Positions 1 through 7,183 are shown, counted from the stretch's first letter. The stretch: 7,833 nt of DNA from CAYWYR01 sp964462685 (GCA_964462685.1 CAYWYR010000036.1:1-7833), one strand, 5' to 3'. Program-made: numbers and translations. Notes: generated from the letters alone by a model not told the origin.

Positions 1-31
1 TTTTAAGGATATGTTAAGAAATGGAGAATAT

Positions 32-3031
32 ATGAAAAGTTTAATTCTGATTGTACTACTAGCTGCAGTTTGTATGCAAAAAACTTCTGCTCAGGATTAC
101 CAAAACTGGTTCAGCGATGCCACCCAAGAATTAGGGCTTGATGTAACTCGGGGATCAAGGGTTTCAGTAGCTGATCTTAATAATGACGGATGGCCGGATT
201 TCATTGTAGGCAAGTCAAACAGACCCACATTAGGTGTGGATTTTACCTATACATTATATATGAATGAGGAAGAAAATAACGGAAACAGAATCTTTGTTAA
301 TAGAACTGAGGAATCAGGAATAAATGCACGCAGGTTTGGTGATGGTGACCGTATCGCTGATGTAGCAGGTTTTGCCGATATCGACAATGACGGGGATTTG
401 GATCTGATAACTACAATATACTATCACCGATGGGAATATTATGATCAAATAGATGGGAACTTGAATAGCAGACCTGAAGAAGATTCTGGCGACAGAACTG
501 AAATCCTGTTAAATGATGGTAACGGAGTATTTACATTAAAACAGGACGCAGGTACATGGAATATGGATATACCCGATCAAAACAGCCAAGGCCTAACCAA
601 TGCAACAGGGATAGCAACAGTGGACTTTGACCTCGATGGCGATCTAGACATCTTTATATCTCAGTGGTTTGAAGATTACAGAAAAAATCAGACTGAAAAT
701 CCATTTTTATTTAAGTTCGAAGACCTGATACTTGAAAATGATGGTACGGGTAAATTTTCTTTAAAGTATGATTCTGGATTGGAAGACCATAAAGAAGCCA
801 ACTATGGAGTTAATGTTCTTGACTGGAACAATGACGGCTTTACCGATATAGCTACATCAGCCTACTGCAGGTCTGGCGGATACCTTTTTGCAAACATGGG
901 AGACCTAGAGTTTAATGAGGTTTCAGGGCCAGCAAATCTCAATAGCCAGCCCCTTGGGGGAGACAACGGCCAAAACCTTTGCCAGTGGGAAGGTTCTACA
1001 GCAGATTATGATAATGACGGGGATTTTGATATTTTTCATACCGTCGTTCACGGGGGTATGCACAGCGGTGAAGGGCGTTCATTCATATCGGAGAATATGG
1101 GTGCGGAACAGAACTACAGGTTTGAACCACGCCTCGGTAAATTGAATAGAGAAACACCAATGTCCGCTCACGTATCAGACATGGGATCCTCATGGATCGA
1201 TCTTGATAATGATGGCCTTCAAGATCTTATTGTGGCACAAAGCGGTTACCTTAACCGGAATAATATAAGAAACGTAAAACTATTTGTTTTCCACCAGGAT
1301 GAAGACCATGAATTTACTGATATCACCGAAGAAACACGTACGCCTTTTATACTCCTTGACCCGCATTCACCTATAGCTGTAGATTATGATAAAGACGGGG
1401 ATTACGATATACTCACCTCATATACATTCCGCGATACAACCGATACAGAAACACTTGAATACAGCTCACTTAAAATGTTGCGGAATGATATCGGCAACAG
1501 AAATAGCTGGGTGGGCCTTACCCTAAAAAACTCACCATCGGATATAAATAGCTACGCTATAGGTTCAAGAGTGCAGGTTTATAGCGGAGACCGTACTCAA
1601 CACAGGGAGCTTCATAATTCCCAAGGGCATTTCGGGGGGCAGCGCGATCATGATATGCTGATAGGATTAGGTGACCTGCCATTTATCGATTCGGTTGTGG
1701 TAAAACTCCCAAATAAATCACATACTAGAAAAGTATTCAAAGATATTTATATCAATAAATATAATGAACTGGATCTGACCGAGGATCTGGTCTCAACCAA
1801 TAGTGATGTAAAAATACGTTTTTCTATACCTAAAGCTGATCTGGGTACAGTTAATGTAGGCGAAAGCAAAACTATAGAAGTATTTGCGATAAATGATGAT
1901 GACTCTTACACAATCAACTTTACCGAAGTCATTATAAATAATCCACTGTTCAGTATTGAAGTTCCGAGTTTACCAGTTGAGATCAAGCCAGGGGAAGAAT
2001 TAGAATTCAACGTTACATTTACCCCAGAAAGGCGCGAAACGGTATCTGCAATCGCTGAGTTTGAACTTGATAACGGGACAAATATCCCGTTTTATGCAAC
2101 CGCTTTCGGTTTCGAGATACAGCCTATGATAGCAATGGAAAGTGTCTCTCTGGAGTTTGATCCAGTTTGGATAGACTCAACGATAACAGAAAGAATATCC
2201 TTTGTGAACACAGGCGAGACAAAACTTGCTCTTGGAGAAATTACTATTCAGCCGTCAACCGCTCCTTTTACAGTGGTTGATAAGTCTGTGTCTCTTGCTC
2301 CTGGGGAAACTGGATATGCTGAATTAGCCTTTACACCCGACAGGTTAGGTGACTTTACCGCAACAGCCATAATCGAATCAAACGCTTATAATACACCTAA
2401 CGCTGAGGTCAGTCTTACAGCATCAAGCGATGGACCTATCCGCAGCGGTTCCAGCTCAGGGCTTTTGCCGTTCGGAAGGATAAAAGTAGGCGAAAGCAGT
2501 ACAAAGTCTTTCCGTGTTGAATCAAACGGAAACGACGTGCTTACAGTAACAGGGCTTAGCGTGGATGAACATTCTGAAGTATTTGATCTGGGTATGAACG
2601 ACCTACCTATTGAGATTCAGCCGAATGGAACTGCTGATCTTGATATAGCTTTCACCCCGTTGGAGATCGATAAAAGCTATAATACAATCATGACTATAGT
2701 CACCGATCAGAATACAGAACCTATAACGAAAAATATATTCGCGTCATCCGATCCTATAAGTAGCGTTCCGCTACCGGTCGAAAGCAATATATTCTACTCT
2801 AAAGCTGACAAACTACTCTTCATTAAAAGAAACACTACCGAGAATCAGATATATGGAGACAGCAGAATAAGAATATCTGACGTAACAGGCCGCGATCTGA
2901 TGAAGACTATCGAGTGGCAAGCAGGTATAAACCAGATAGAGCTAACGCTTGAAGGTATTTCAGGCCACATGATTATCAGCATTACAGACAACGAAGGAAG
3001 AACAGGAACTTATAAGCTATTGGTAGATTAA
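32..3031 (+). CDS. Secreted FG-GAP/VCBS-repeat protein with ASPIC/UnbV domain, three ASH-like domains and a T9SS-type C-terminal domain
   Basis: Large exported protein (999 aa), probably a calcium-binding surface or extracellular protein; its ligand is unknown. Residues 1-20 form a signal peptide with a likely signal peptidase I site after TSA. Seven FG-GAP/VCBS-type repeats carry Asp-rich loops at about 48-56, 116-124, 198-206, 264-272, 325-333, 390-398 and 451-459 (for example DIDNDGDLD, DYDNDGDFD), as expected of a beta-propeller. An ASPIC/UnbV-like domain follows at about 492-581 (IGSRVQVYSG, then HFGGQ and GLGD). Three immunoglobulin-like ASH/choice-of-anchor-D units come next (about 601-693, 703-799, 808-905), each with a VGES-like or FVNTGE strand and an FTP motif. 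Residues 912-999 resemble a T9SS type A sorting domain (ISDVTGRDL, final YKLLVD), but I see no NPxxG-type motif. I chose the ATG at 32 because GGAG lies 5 bases upstream and the signal peptide then begins directly. The in-frame ATG at 11 has its AAGGA only 1 base away. Domain calls are strong; T9SS export is inferred. Confidence 0.9.
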   Translation: MKSLILIVLLAAVCMQKTSAQDYQNWFSDATQELGLDVTRGSRVSVADLNNDGWPDFIVGKSNRPTLGVDFTYTLYMNEEENNGNRIFVNRTEESGINARRFGDGDRIADVAGFADIDNDGDLDLITTIYYHRWEYYDQIDGNLNSRPEEDSGDRTEILLNDGNGVFTLKQDAGTWNMDIPDQNSQGLTNATGIATVDFDLDGDLDIFISQWFEDYRKNQTENPFLFKFEDLILENDGTGKFSLKYDSGLEDHKEANYGVNVLDWNNDGFTDIATSAYCRSGGYLFANMGDLEFNEVSGPANLNSQPLGGDNGQNLCQWEGSTADYDNDGDFDIFHTVVHGGMHSGEGRSFISENMGAEQNYRFEPRLGKLNRETPMSAHVSDMGSSWIDLDNDGLQDLIVAQSGYLNRNNIRNVKLFVFHQDEDHEFTDITEETRTPFILLDPHSPIAVDYDKDGDYDILTSYTFRDTTDTETLEYSSLKMLRNDIGNRNSWVGLTLKNSPSDINSYAIGSRVQVYSGDRTQHRELHNSQGHFGGQRDHDMLIGLGDLPFIDSVVVKLPNKSHTRKVFKDIYINKYNELDLTEDLVSTNSDVKIRFSIPKADLGTVNVGESKTIEVFAINDDDSYTINFTEVIINNPLFSIEVPSLPVEIKPGEELEFNVTFTPERRETVSAIAEFELDNGTNIPFYATAFGFEIQPMIAMESVSLEFDPVWIDSTITERISFVNTGETKLALGEITIQPSTAPFTVVDKSVSLAPGETGYAELAFTPDRLGDFTATAIIESNAYNTPNAEVSLTASSDGPIRSGSSSGLLPFGRIKVGESSTKSFRVESNGNDVLTVTGLSVDEHSEVFDLGMNDLPIEIQPNGTADLDIAFTPLEIDKSYNTIMTIVTDQNTEPITKNIFASSDPISSVPLPVESNIFYSKADKLLFIKRNTTENQIYGDSRIRISDVTGRDLMKTIEWQAGINQIELTLEGISGHMIISITDNEGRTGTYKLLVD

Positions 3032-3064
3032 TGATTTGTAGCCTATAAGTTAAATATTTTATAA

Positions 3065-3095
3065 AAAGAAAGCCGCTCATAGAGTGGCTTTCTTT
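3065..3095. terminator. Hairpin terminator between convergent genes
   Basis: A 14-bp stem (3065-3078 with 3082-3095) closes a 3-base loop 34 bases after the stop of the secreted-protein gene. Read as + strand RNA every position pairs, with one G-U wobble. Read as minus strand RNA there is one A-C mismatch, but the U tract after the stem is better (the A-rich stretch 3063-3071 on the + strand). It lies between two genes that converge, so it probably stops transcription from both sides. Confidence 0.75.
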
Positions 3096-3138
3096 CGTAT
3101 TGGCGATTCTAATAGACCACTAAAGTAAATTTTGATAG

Positions 3139-3753
3139 TTATTTCTTCTCGTTCCATGTCTGATATTTTGAGGACATAGGTTTTTGATTTACCGGTCTTT
3201 CCCTGAGCGGTTCACATGGTTTTAGAGTTTGCCTCATAAGCTCAGGTAAAGCCTGATAAAGTTTAGTTCCCTCTGTTTTCCAGTCAATCATTTTATCAGA
3301 TACATCTTTGATAGCTTTAGCAGGGTTCCCCACTATAATTTTTCTATCTTCAAATTTTGTATCAGCAGGTACAAAGGCTAAAGCCCCTACTATAGATTCA
3401 GCACCGATAACTACATTATCCATCACAACGGCATTCATACCGATTAAAGAGTTCCTTCCTATTCTAGCACCATGTATAATAGCACCATGGCCAATGTGTG
3501 CTGATTCTTCAAGCACAACCGTAACCCCGGGGAACATGTGAATCGTACAGTTTTCCTGAACATTACATCCATCAGAGATTAAGATTTCACCCCAGTCCCC
3601 CCTTAAAGCCGCGCCAGGGCCGATATAGACATCACGGCCGATATGGACATTGCCAGTGACTGTTGCATTGGGATGAACATAAGCCGACTCGTGTATCACC
3701 GGTTTGTAACCATCAAACTCATAGATATTATTTACTTTTTTATAATCTTCCAT
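3139..3753 (-). CDS. PaaY-like hexapeptide-repeat protein (gamma-carbonic anhydrase family)
   Basis: Cytoplasmic left-handed beta-helix protein of 204 aa, about the length of E. coli PaaY, which it resembles throughout. Hexapeptide turns run from about residue 20 to 130 (YVHPNATVTGNV, VYIGPGAALRGD, LIGMNAVVMD). The gamma-carbonic anhydrase metal ligands appear present as His72 (CTIH), His89 and His94 (IGHGAIIHG), and Arg51/Asp53 lie in the conserved RGDWGEI segment. The C-terminal helix (about 150-180, including DWKTEGTKLYQ) and the EPLRE segment are PaaY-like. Known members are trimeric; activities reported in the family are metal-dependent CO2 hydration and, for PaaY, a thioesterase role in phenylacetate degradation. 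No phenylacetate genes are nearby, so the substrate is open. The ATG start has no Shine-Dalgarno, only an AT-rich leader. The gene lies 83 bases downstream of ilvE but behind a terminator, so it probably has its own promoter. Family assignment is firm; the symbol is withheld because function is unproven. Confidence 0.9.
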   Translation of the reverse strand: MEDYKKVNNIYEFDGYKPVIHESAYVHPNATVTGNVHIGRDVYIGPGAALRGDWGEILISDGCNVQENCTIHMFPGVTVVLEESAHIGHGAIIHGARIGRNSLIGMNAVVMDNVVIGAESIVGALAFVPADTKFEDRKIIVGNPAKAIKDVSDKMIDWKTEGTKLYQALPELMRQTLKPCEPLRERPVNQKPMSSKYQTWNEKK

Positions 3754-3785
3754 ATTAATAGACCCAAATGATATCGTCTTAGAAT

Positions 3786-3810
3786 AAAAAAAGCACCAAT
3801 AGAGGTGCTT
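3786..3810 (-). terminator. Rho-independent terminator of ilvE
   Basis: On the minus strand a 7-bp stem (AAGCACC with GGTGCTT) around a 6-base loop is followed directly by a T-rich run (the A run 3786-3792 on the + strand supplies seven Ts). It lies 26 bases past the ilvE stop and about 30 bases before the start of the PaaY-like gene, so it should limit read-through between them. Confidence 0.85.
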
Positions 3811-3836
3811 CGATTTAGAGATATTTCAACAATATA

Positions 3837-4934
3837 TCAAGCGTTTACAGTTTCATTTGTAGGAACGGAAACCGTCCAGCCCCACTTATCCTCTACCCTG
3901 CCTGTGTAGATACCCATAATGAGATCATATAGTTGCTGCGTTTTCTCTCCTATCTTGCCACCGTTTATATGCAGATCCTCGCCCTTGTAATTCAGTAGGC
4001 CTACTGGCGAAACAACAGCTGCGGTGCCGGTACCGAATACTTCTTTAAGAGTACCGTTATGGGAAGCCTCTAATACCTCGTCGATATTTAGTTTTCTCTC
4101 CACAGGGTTGAGCCCAAGTTCTGGTGCGAGTTTGAGTACCGTATCCCTAGTAACGCCGGGCAGTATCGAGCCTTGTGATAAGGGCGGTGTGATTAGATCA
4201 TCGCCGATAACGAACATAATATTCATTGCACCCACTTCATCGATAAATTCTAAATCAACACCATCCAGCCAAAGTACTTGCGCGTATCCTTCTTTTCTTG
4301 CCTCCTGAGTGCCGTATAGAGACGCCGCATAGTTAGCAGCGGTTTTGGCCATACCAAGGCCACCCCTTACCGCTCTTACATGCTTATCACTGATTTTGAT
4401 TTTTATAGGATTCAAGCCTTCCTCATAGTAAGAACCAACAGGGGAAGTAATTATAATATGCTTGAAAGTTACCGAAGAATGGACACCAAGAAAGTTACCG
4501 TCTCCGAAAATAAAAGGCCGAATGTAAAGACTTTCACCCTCTTTTTTAGGCAAAAACTTTTGGTCAACGCTTACGATCTCCTTTACCGCTTCGACAAACT
4601 GATCCTTATCAAAAGGAGGGATACAAAGGCTTTTAGCCGAGTTCTCCAGCCTTTTAGCGTTCATGTCAGGCCGGAAAAGGTTGATACCTCCATCTACAGT
4701 CGCATAGGCTTTCAACCCTTCGAATATCGTCTGCCCGTAATGAAGCGTACACATAGCGGGCTCTATCTCCATAGGCCCGTAAGGTTTAATTACGCCACTA
4801 TCCCATCTGTATCCGTCAAATTCAGAAACATACATGTGGTCACTAAAGTATCTTCCGAAACCCAATTTATCCCAGTTTACAAGGTCGTATCTACTTTCTT
4901 CGTTTAATATCTTTTTGATCAAAATTTTCCTCAA
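3837..4934 (-). CDS. ilvE: Branched-chain amino acid aminotransferase (class IV, PLP-dependent)
   Basis: Cytoplasmic enzyme that interconverts leucine, isoleucine and valine with their 2-oxo acids, using glutamate/2-oxoglutarate; last step of branched-chain synthesis and first of breakdown. At 365 aa it matches the long (BCAT type II) form. Landmarks: LGFGRYFSDHM near the N-terminus, LHYGQTIFEGLKAY at 64-77, LYIRPFIFGDG at 136-146, the PLP lysine Lys197 in GMAKTAANYAAS, Glu233 in IDEVGAMNIMF (expected to contact the cofactor ring nitrogen), SILPGVTRD at 256-264 and the phosphate-binding GTGTAAVVSP at 301-310. The start is uncertain. The longest open frame begins with TTG at 4934, immediately after an in-frame TGA. 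Another in-frame TTG at 4922 has AGGA 5 bases upstream. The only nearby ATG (4938) is in another frame. Alignment in mind with related enzymes suggests that few or no residues are missing. Family certain; start about 50 percent. Confidence 0.95.
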   Translation of the reverse strand: MRKILIKKILNEESRYDLVNWDKLGFGRYFSDHMYVSEFDGYRWDSGVIKPYGPMEIEPAMCTLHYGQTIFEGLKAYATVDGGINLFRPDMNAKRLENSAKSLCIPPFDKDQFVEAVKEIVSVDQKFLPKKEGESLYIRPFIFGDGNFLGVHSSVTFKHIIITSPVGSYYEEGLNPIKIKISDKHVRAVRGGLGMAKTAANYAASLYGTQEARKEGYAQVLWLDGVDLEFIDEVGAMNIMFVIGDDLITPPLSQGSILPGVTRDTVLKLAPELGLNPVERKLNIDEVLEASHNGTLKEVFGTGTAAVVSPVGLLNYKGEDLHINGGKIGEKTQQLYDLIMGIYTGRVEDKWGWTVSVPTNETVNA

Positions 4935-4938
4935 TCAT
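4891..4938 (-). other. Short ATG-initiated frame overlapping the start of ilvE
   Basis: An ATG at 4938 opens a 15-codon frame (MIEENFDQKDIKRRK) that stops with TAG at 4891-4893, inside ilvE. It lies 4 bases upstream of the TTG start, so the ilvE frame is +1 relative to it. Removing one base from the five-T run at 4912-4916 (A run on the coding strand) would fuse it to ilvE, giving MIEENFDQKILNEES and onward, a natural-looking N-terminus. It may be the true ilvE start broken by an indel, a short overlapping upstream frame, or chance. See findings. Confidence 0.35.
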
Positions 4939-5069
4939 TAATTTTTCGGAGAAGCACAAATAATATTCTAAATAAATGTATCTTATTGGAACTTGCAATT
5001 TACCCATACGGTACTTAAGAATGAAATATTACCGTTAATATATAACTCCGAACATTAACCATATATTGT
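4939..5069. promoter_or_regulatory. Divergent promoter region between ilvE and the NfeD gene
   Basis: This 131-base, very AT-rich gap separates two genes that read away from each other, so it should hold both promoters. On the ilvE strand TATTATTTG (4957-4965 on the + strand) lies 18 bases before the ATG at 4938 and resembles the Bacteroidota -7 box TAnnTTTG with one extra base. For the NfeD gene I see only weak candidates (TTG at 4993-4995 with TACTTAAG at 5012-5019). Neither start has a Shine-Dalgarno. No T-box, leader peptide with attenuator hairpins, or riboswitch is evident in front of ilvE. Confidence 0.4.
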
Positions 5070-6386
5070 ATGAAACAACTTTCTATATCCTCACTGTTGA
5101 TAATTCTCCTTTCATTTTTCTCAATCCGATCTGCTTCCGCTGAAAAAGCGATGATGGTTGAGATATCAGGCGGCATATCGCCGGCTACGGCAGATTATAT
5201 TACCAAAACACTTGATGAAGCCCAGGAAGGCGACTATTCAGTTTACATATTGAAGCTGAACACGCCCGGTGGCTTACTGGAGTCCACACGAGACATAACA
5301 ACGGAATTTCTGGAAAGCGAGATCCCCACCGTGGTATATGTCGGGCCATCTGGCGCTAGAGCAGGATCGGCCGGGGCGTTTATAAGTATGTCAGCGGATA
5401 TAGTAGCTATGGCCCCTGGAACGAATATCGGTGCAGCACACCCAGTGGGGTTAGCAGGCGAATCGGACGATTCAACTGATGTTATGACGCAAAAAGTCAC
5501 CAACGACGCATCTGCGTTAATAAGATCGCTTGCCAAGAAAAAGGGACGTGATGTTCAAATGGCCGAGAGCATGGTACGATTATCCACTTCAATATCTGAA
5601 GATGAAGCACTTGATGTGGGTATTGCCGACTTTATAGCAAAAAACGATGAAGAACTCGTTAAAAAGCTAAGCGGTTTCTCGATCAATAACGAAACGAGAA
5701 CAATTACCTTAAACAGAAAGATAGAACTAGAAGAAAGAGAACTAGGCTGGAACGAAGAGTTTCTTTTATGGCTGGCCGATCCAAATATCGCTTATATCTT
5801 TATACTGTTGGCGGGATACGGTTTTCTGATAGAGCTTTATAATCCCGGTTCGATTTTCCCAGGAGCAATAGGTGTAGTATCAGCACTTCTCGCGGCTTAT
5901 TCCTTAGGTATGCTTCCGGTAAATTGGATAGGTTTCTCGCTACTAATAGCTTCAGGGATACTTATATTACTAGAAGTGTTTATAACCAGTTACGGGCTGC
6001 TTTCGCTCGGCGCCGTAGTCACATTTTTTATAGGATCTACTATGCTGTTTGATTCCCCGACCGGAGCATTTGATATATCAATGGATATCATAATATCACT
6101 GACCGCATTGCTGGCAGTAACAGCGGGCCTTGTTGTCTTTTTTGCCGTGCGATCACAAAGTAAGAAAAAAGTATCTGGAAAAGAATCCTTGCAAGGAGAA
6201 ACTGGCCGAGCACTTACCGACATACCGGAAGGCAAAACTGGCAAGATAAGATTTCACGGTGAGAACTGGAAAGCGATAAATACTGATGAGAATATTCAAC
6301 GAGACGATAAAGTTCTTATACTTAAAACAGAGAATCTGACAGCTTTCGTAAAAAGAATAGGAGACGCGGATAGAATTAACCGATAG
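5070..6386 (+). CDS. NfeD family membrane-bound ClpP-class serine protease (long form)
   Basis: Full-length NfeD-type protein (438 aa). Known relatives such as archaeal PH1510 cleave hydrophobic segments of partner proteins, typically stomatin/SPFH proteins, at the membrane. Residues 1-24 are a signal peptide (ending SASA). The ClpP-like domain spans about 27-200: NTPGGLLEST supplies the oxyanion-type glycine loop, Ser100 in GARAGSAGAF is the expected nucleophile, and Lys142 in MTQKVTND is the expected general base (spacing close to the Ser97/Lys138 dyad of PH1510). About five membrane segments follow (roughly 241-257, 262-280, 286-303, 309-327, 339-361), then a basic stretch and a C-terminal OB-fold NfeD domain (about 374-432, GETGRALTDIPEGKTGKI and later VKRIG). 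The ATG start has no Shine-Dalgarno, only an AT-rich leader. The stomatin gene that usually adjoins nfeD is absent on both sides, so any partner is encoded elsewhere. Catalytic assignment is by motif only. Confidence 0.93.
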   Translation: MKQLSISSLLIILLSFFSIRSASAEKAMMVEISGGISPATADYITKTLDEAQEGDYSVYILKLNTPGGLLESTRDITTEFLESEIPTVVYVGPSGARAGSAGAFISMSADIVAMAPGTNIGAAHPVGLAGESDDSTDVMTQKVTNDASALIRSLAKKKGRDVQMAESMVRLSTSISEDEALDVGIADFIAKNDEELVKKLSGFSINNETRTITLNRKIELEERELGWNEEFLLWLADPNIAYIFILLAGYGFLIELYNPGSIFPGAIGVVSALLAAYSLGMLPVNWIGFSLLIASGILILLEVFITSYGLLSLGAVVTFFIGSTMLFDSPTGAFDISMDIIISLTALLAVTAGLVVFFAVRSQSKKKVSGKESLQGETGRALTDIPEGKTGKIRFHGENWKAINTDENIQRDDKVLILKTENLTAFVKRIGDADRINR

Positions 6387-6509
6387 TTCTGTCAAATATA
6401 GAATTATACCTTGATATAAGTCCAAGCAAAAACTAAAGTAAGATAGATTCAAGTTTTTTTTTATTGGTGGTTCAGCGGGTTATTCATCTACCTCTACTTA
6501 AACAGTGAC
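6387..6509. other. AT-rich spacer after the NfeD gene, with a T run that may be a weak terminator
   Basis: No gene is visible here. A run of nine Ts (6454-6462) follows TTCAAG. An upstream CTTGA at about 6410 could pair with TCAAG at 6448-6452, but the loop would be over 30 bases, so it is at best a poor intrinsic terminator for the NfeD gene. The segment GGTGGTTCAGCGGGTT just after it resembles a tRNA D-arm, but no cloverleaf can be drawn around it. The reconstructed end of the GNAT pseudogene lies at 6510. Confidence 0.35.
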
Positions 6510-6984
6510 CTAAACCGATATTCCAATAGAAGATACCATTATATAATAGAATAGTTCAAGGTCTCCATCATAAAGTTCATTAAGCTACCCAGAGAAAAAT
6601 AATATTTGCTTTAGATAATGCATTTTGCATTCGAACATTATATCTATTAGTTGAAGTAAACTGTTTATCACTTTTAGATTGTTTAGTCAATAGATCAATA
6701 ACAACTGAGCAGATCCCATTACCGTGATAACTTTCTTAAATTAAAATTAACTCTATCCAGCCTTTTCCGAAGAAGCGGTAATCGAAAAGTACAAAACCAA
6801 TGTTCTGTTTATCACTCTTAACTATGAAACAATCTTTATTACGTATTGATAAAGCAAGTTTTTCCTCTCTGTTCTGTTCTAAATCGACATGATCTTTAAG
6901 TTGAAGATCTAATTCAATCACGTAATTCTGATCATTAAGATCTGCTATCTGAAGGTAAATTGTATTTTCTGTATTGTCGTACAT
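6510..6984 (-). pseudogene. Decayed GNAT-family N-acetyltransferase gene
   Basis: GNAT enzymes move an acetyl group from acetyl-CoA to an amine; the substrate here is unknown. An open stretch from the ATG at 6984 encodes 82 residues with a GNAT N-terminal half (IYLQIADLNDQNY, CFIVKSDKQNIGFVLFDYRFFGKGWIELILI in part). A TAA at 6736-6738 interrupts it, yet the same frame continues with ESYHGNGICSVVIDLL, matching the acetyl-CoA loop, then KQFTSTNRYNVRMQNALSKA, typical of the family's C-terminal half. One base too many in the five-T coding run (6595-6599) then shifts the frame. The next frame gives FSG, a TAG (6585-6587), and LNELYDGDLELFYYI, the usual C-terminal strand, ending at TAG 6510-6512. 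The acetyl-CoA motif RGKGIG is eroded to HGNGIC. The reconstructed length, about 155 codons, fits the family. A TTG at 7008 would extend the frame by 8 codons. Three lesions plus motif decay make this a pseudogene with good confidence. Confidence 0.85.
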
Positions 6985-7134
6985 TAATTTCTTGCAGCCG
7001 ATTAACAAACAGTAAACAAGAATCTTAGAGTTGATCCAATTATTAAGAAGTTATTTGAATATAATGACCGGAATCGGATAACCAAAATACATCACTTATA
7101 TAAATATTATCTGTTATGGCAATAAGCAAAAATC
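6985..7134. other. Spacer between the GNAT remnant and the rRNA operon terminator
   Basis: These 150 bases are AT-rich and hold no gene or tRNA that I can recognise. On the minus strand TACTGTTTG (7006-7014) lies 21 bases before the ATG of the GNAT remnant and could be the relic of its -7 promoter box. Upstream of it on that strand a TTG (about 7037-7039) lies 22 bases away, slightly farther than the usual Bacteroidota spacing. Confidence 0.3.
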
Positions 7135-7173
7135 AAAAAAAAAGCCTTCAACTAAATATAGCTGAAGGCTTTT
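7135..7173 (-). terminator. Rho-independent terminator of the rRNA operon
   Basis: On the minus strand a 14-bp stem (7160-7173 with 7140-7153, one G-U pair) around a 6-base loop is followed by an unbroken run of nine Ts (the A run 7135-7143 on the + strand, partly inside the stem base). It begins 11 bases past the 5S 3' end. It is the strongest terminator in the window and should stop rRNA transcription before the GNAT remnant. Confidence 0.92.
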
Positions 7174-7183
7174 AAATATATAA

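Noticed and set aside
11..31. Upstream in-frame ATG for the large secreted protein
   Set aside because: It adds MLRNGEY in front of a clean signal peptide and its AAGGA is only one base from the ATG. The ATG at 32 has GGAG at a workable distance.
52..97. Possible lipoprotein signal (LAAVC) in the first gene
   Set aside because: The residue before Cys is Val rather than Gly/Ala/Ser, and a good signal peptidase I site (TSA) follows.
4380..4907. A 175-codon open frame on the + strand opposite ilvE
   Set aside because: It lies wholly antisense to a certain gene, has no recognisable domain, and its composition follows from the ilvE codons. It is treated as a shadow.
5036..5048. Near-palindrome GTTAATATATAAC upstream of the NfeD gene as an operator
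   Set aside because: Only four base pairs in each arm within very AT-rich DNA, and no second copy was noticed, so chance is sufficient.
6153..6452. A 99-codon minus-strand frame overlapping the 3' end of the NfeD gene
   Set aside because: Most of it is antisense to the conserved NfeD OB-fold region; no family resemblance.
6463..6500. tRNA-like D-arm text (GGTGGTTCAGCGGGTT)
   Set aside because: No acceptor stem, anticodon arm or T-arm (GTTCRA) can be placed around it, so it is a chance resemblance.
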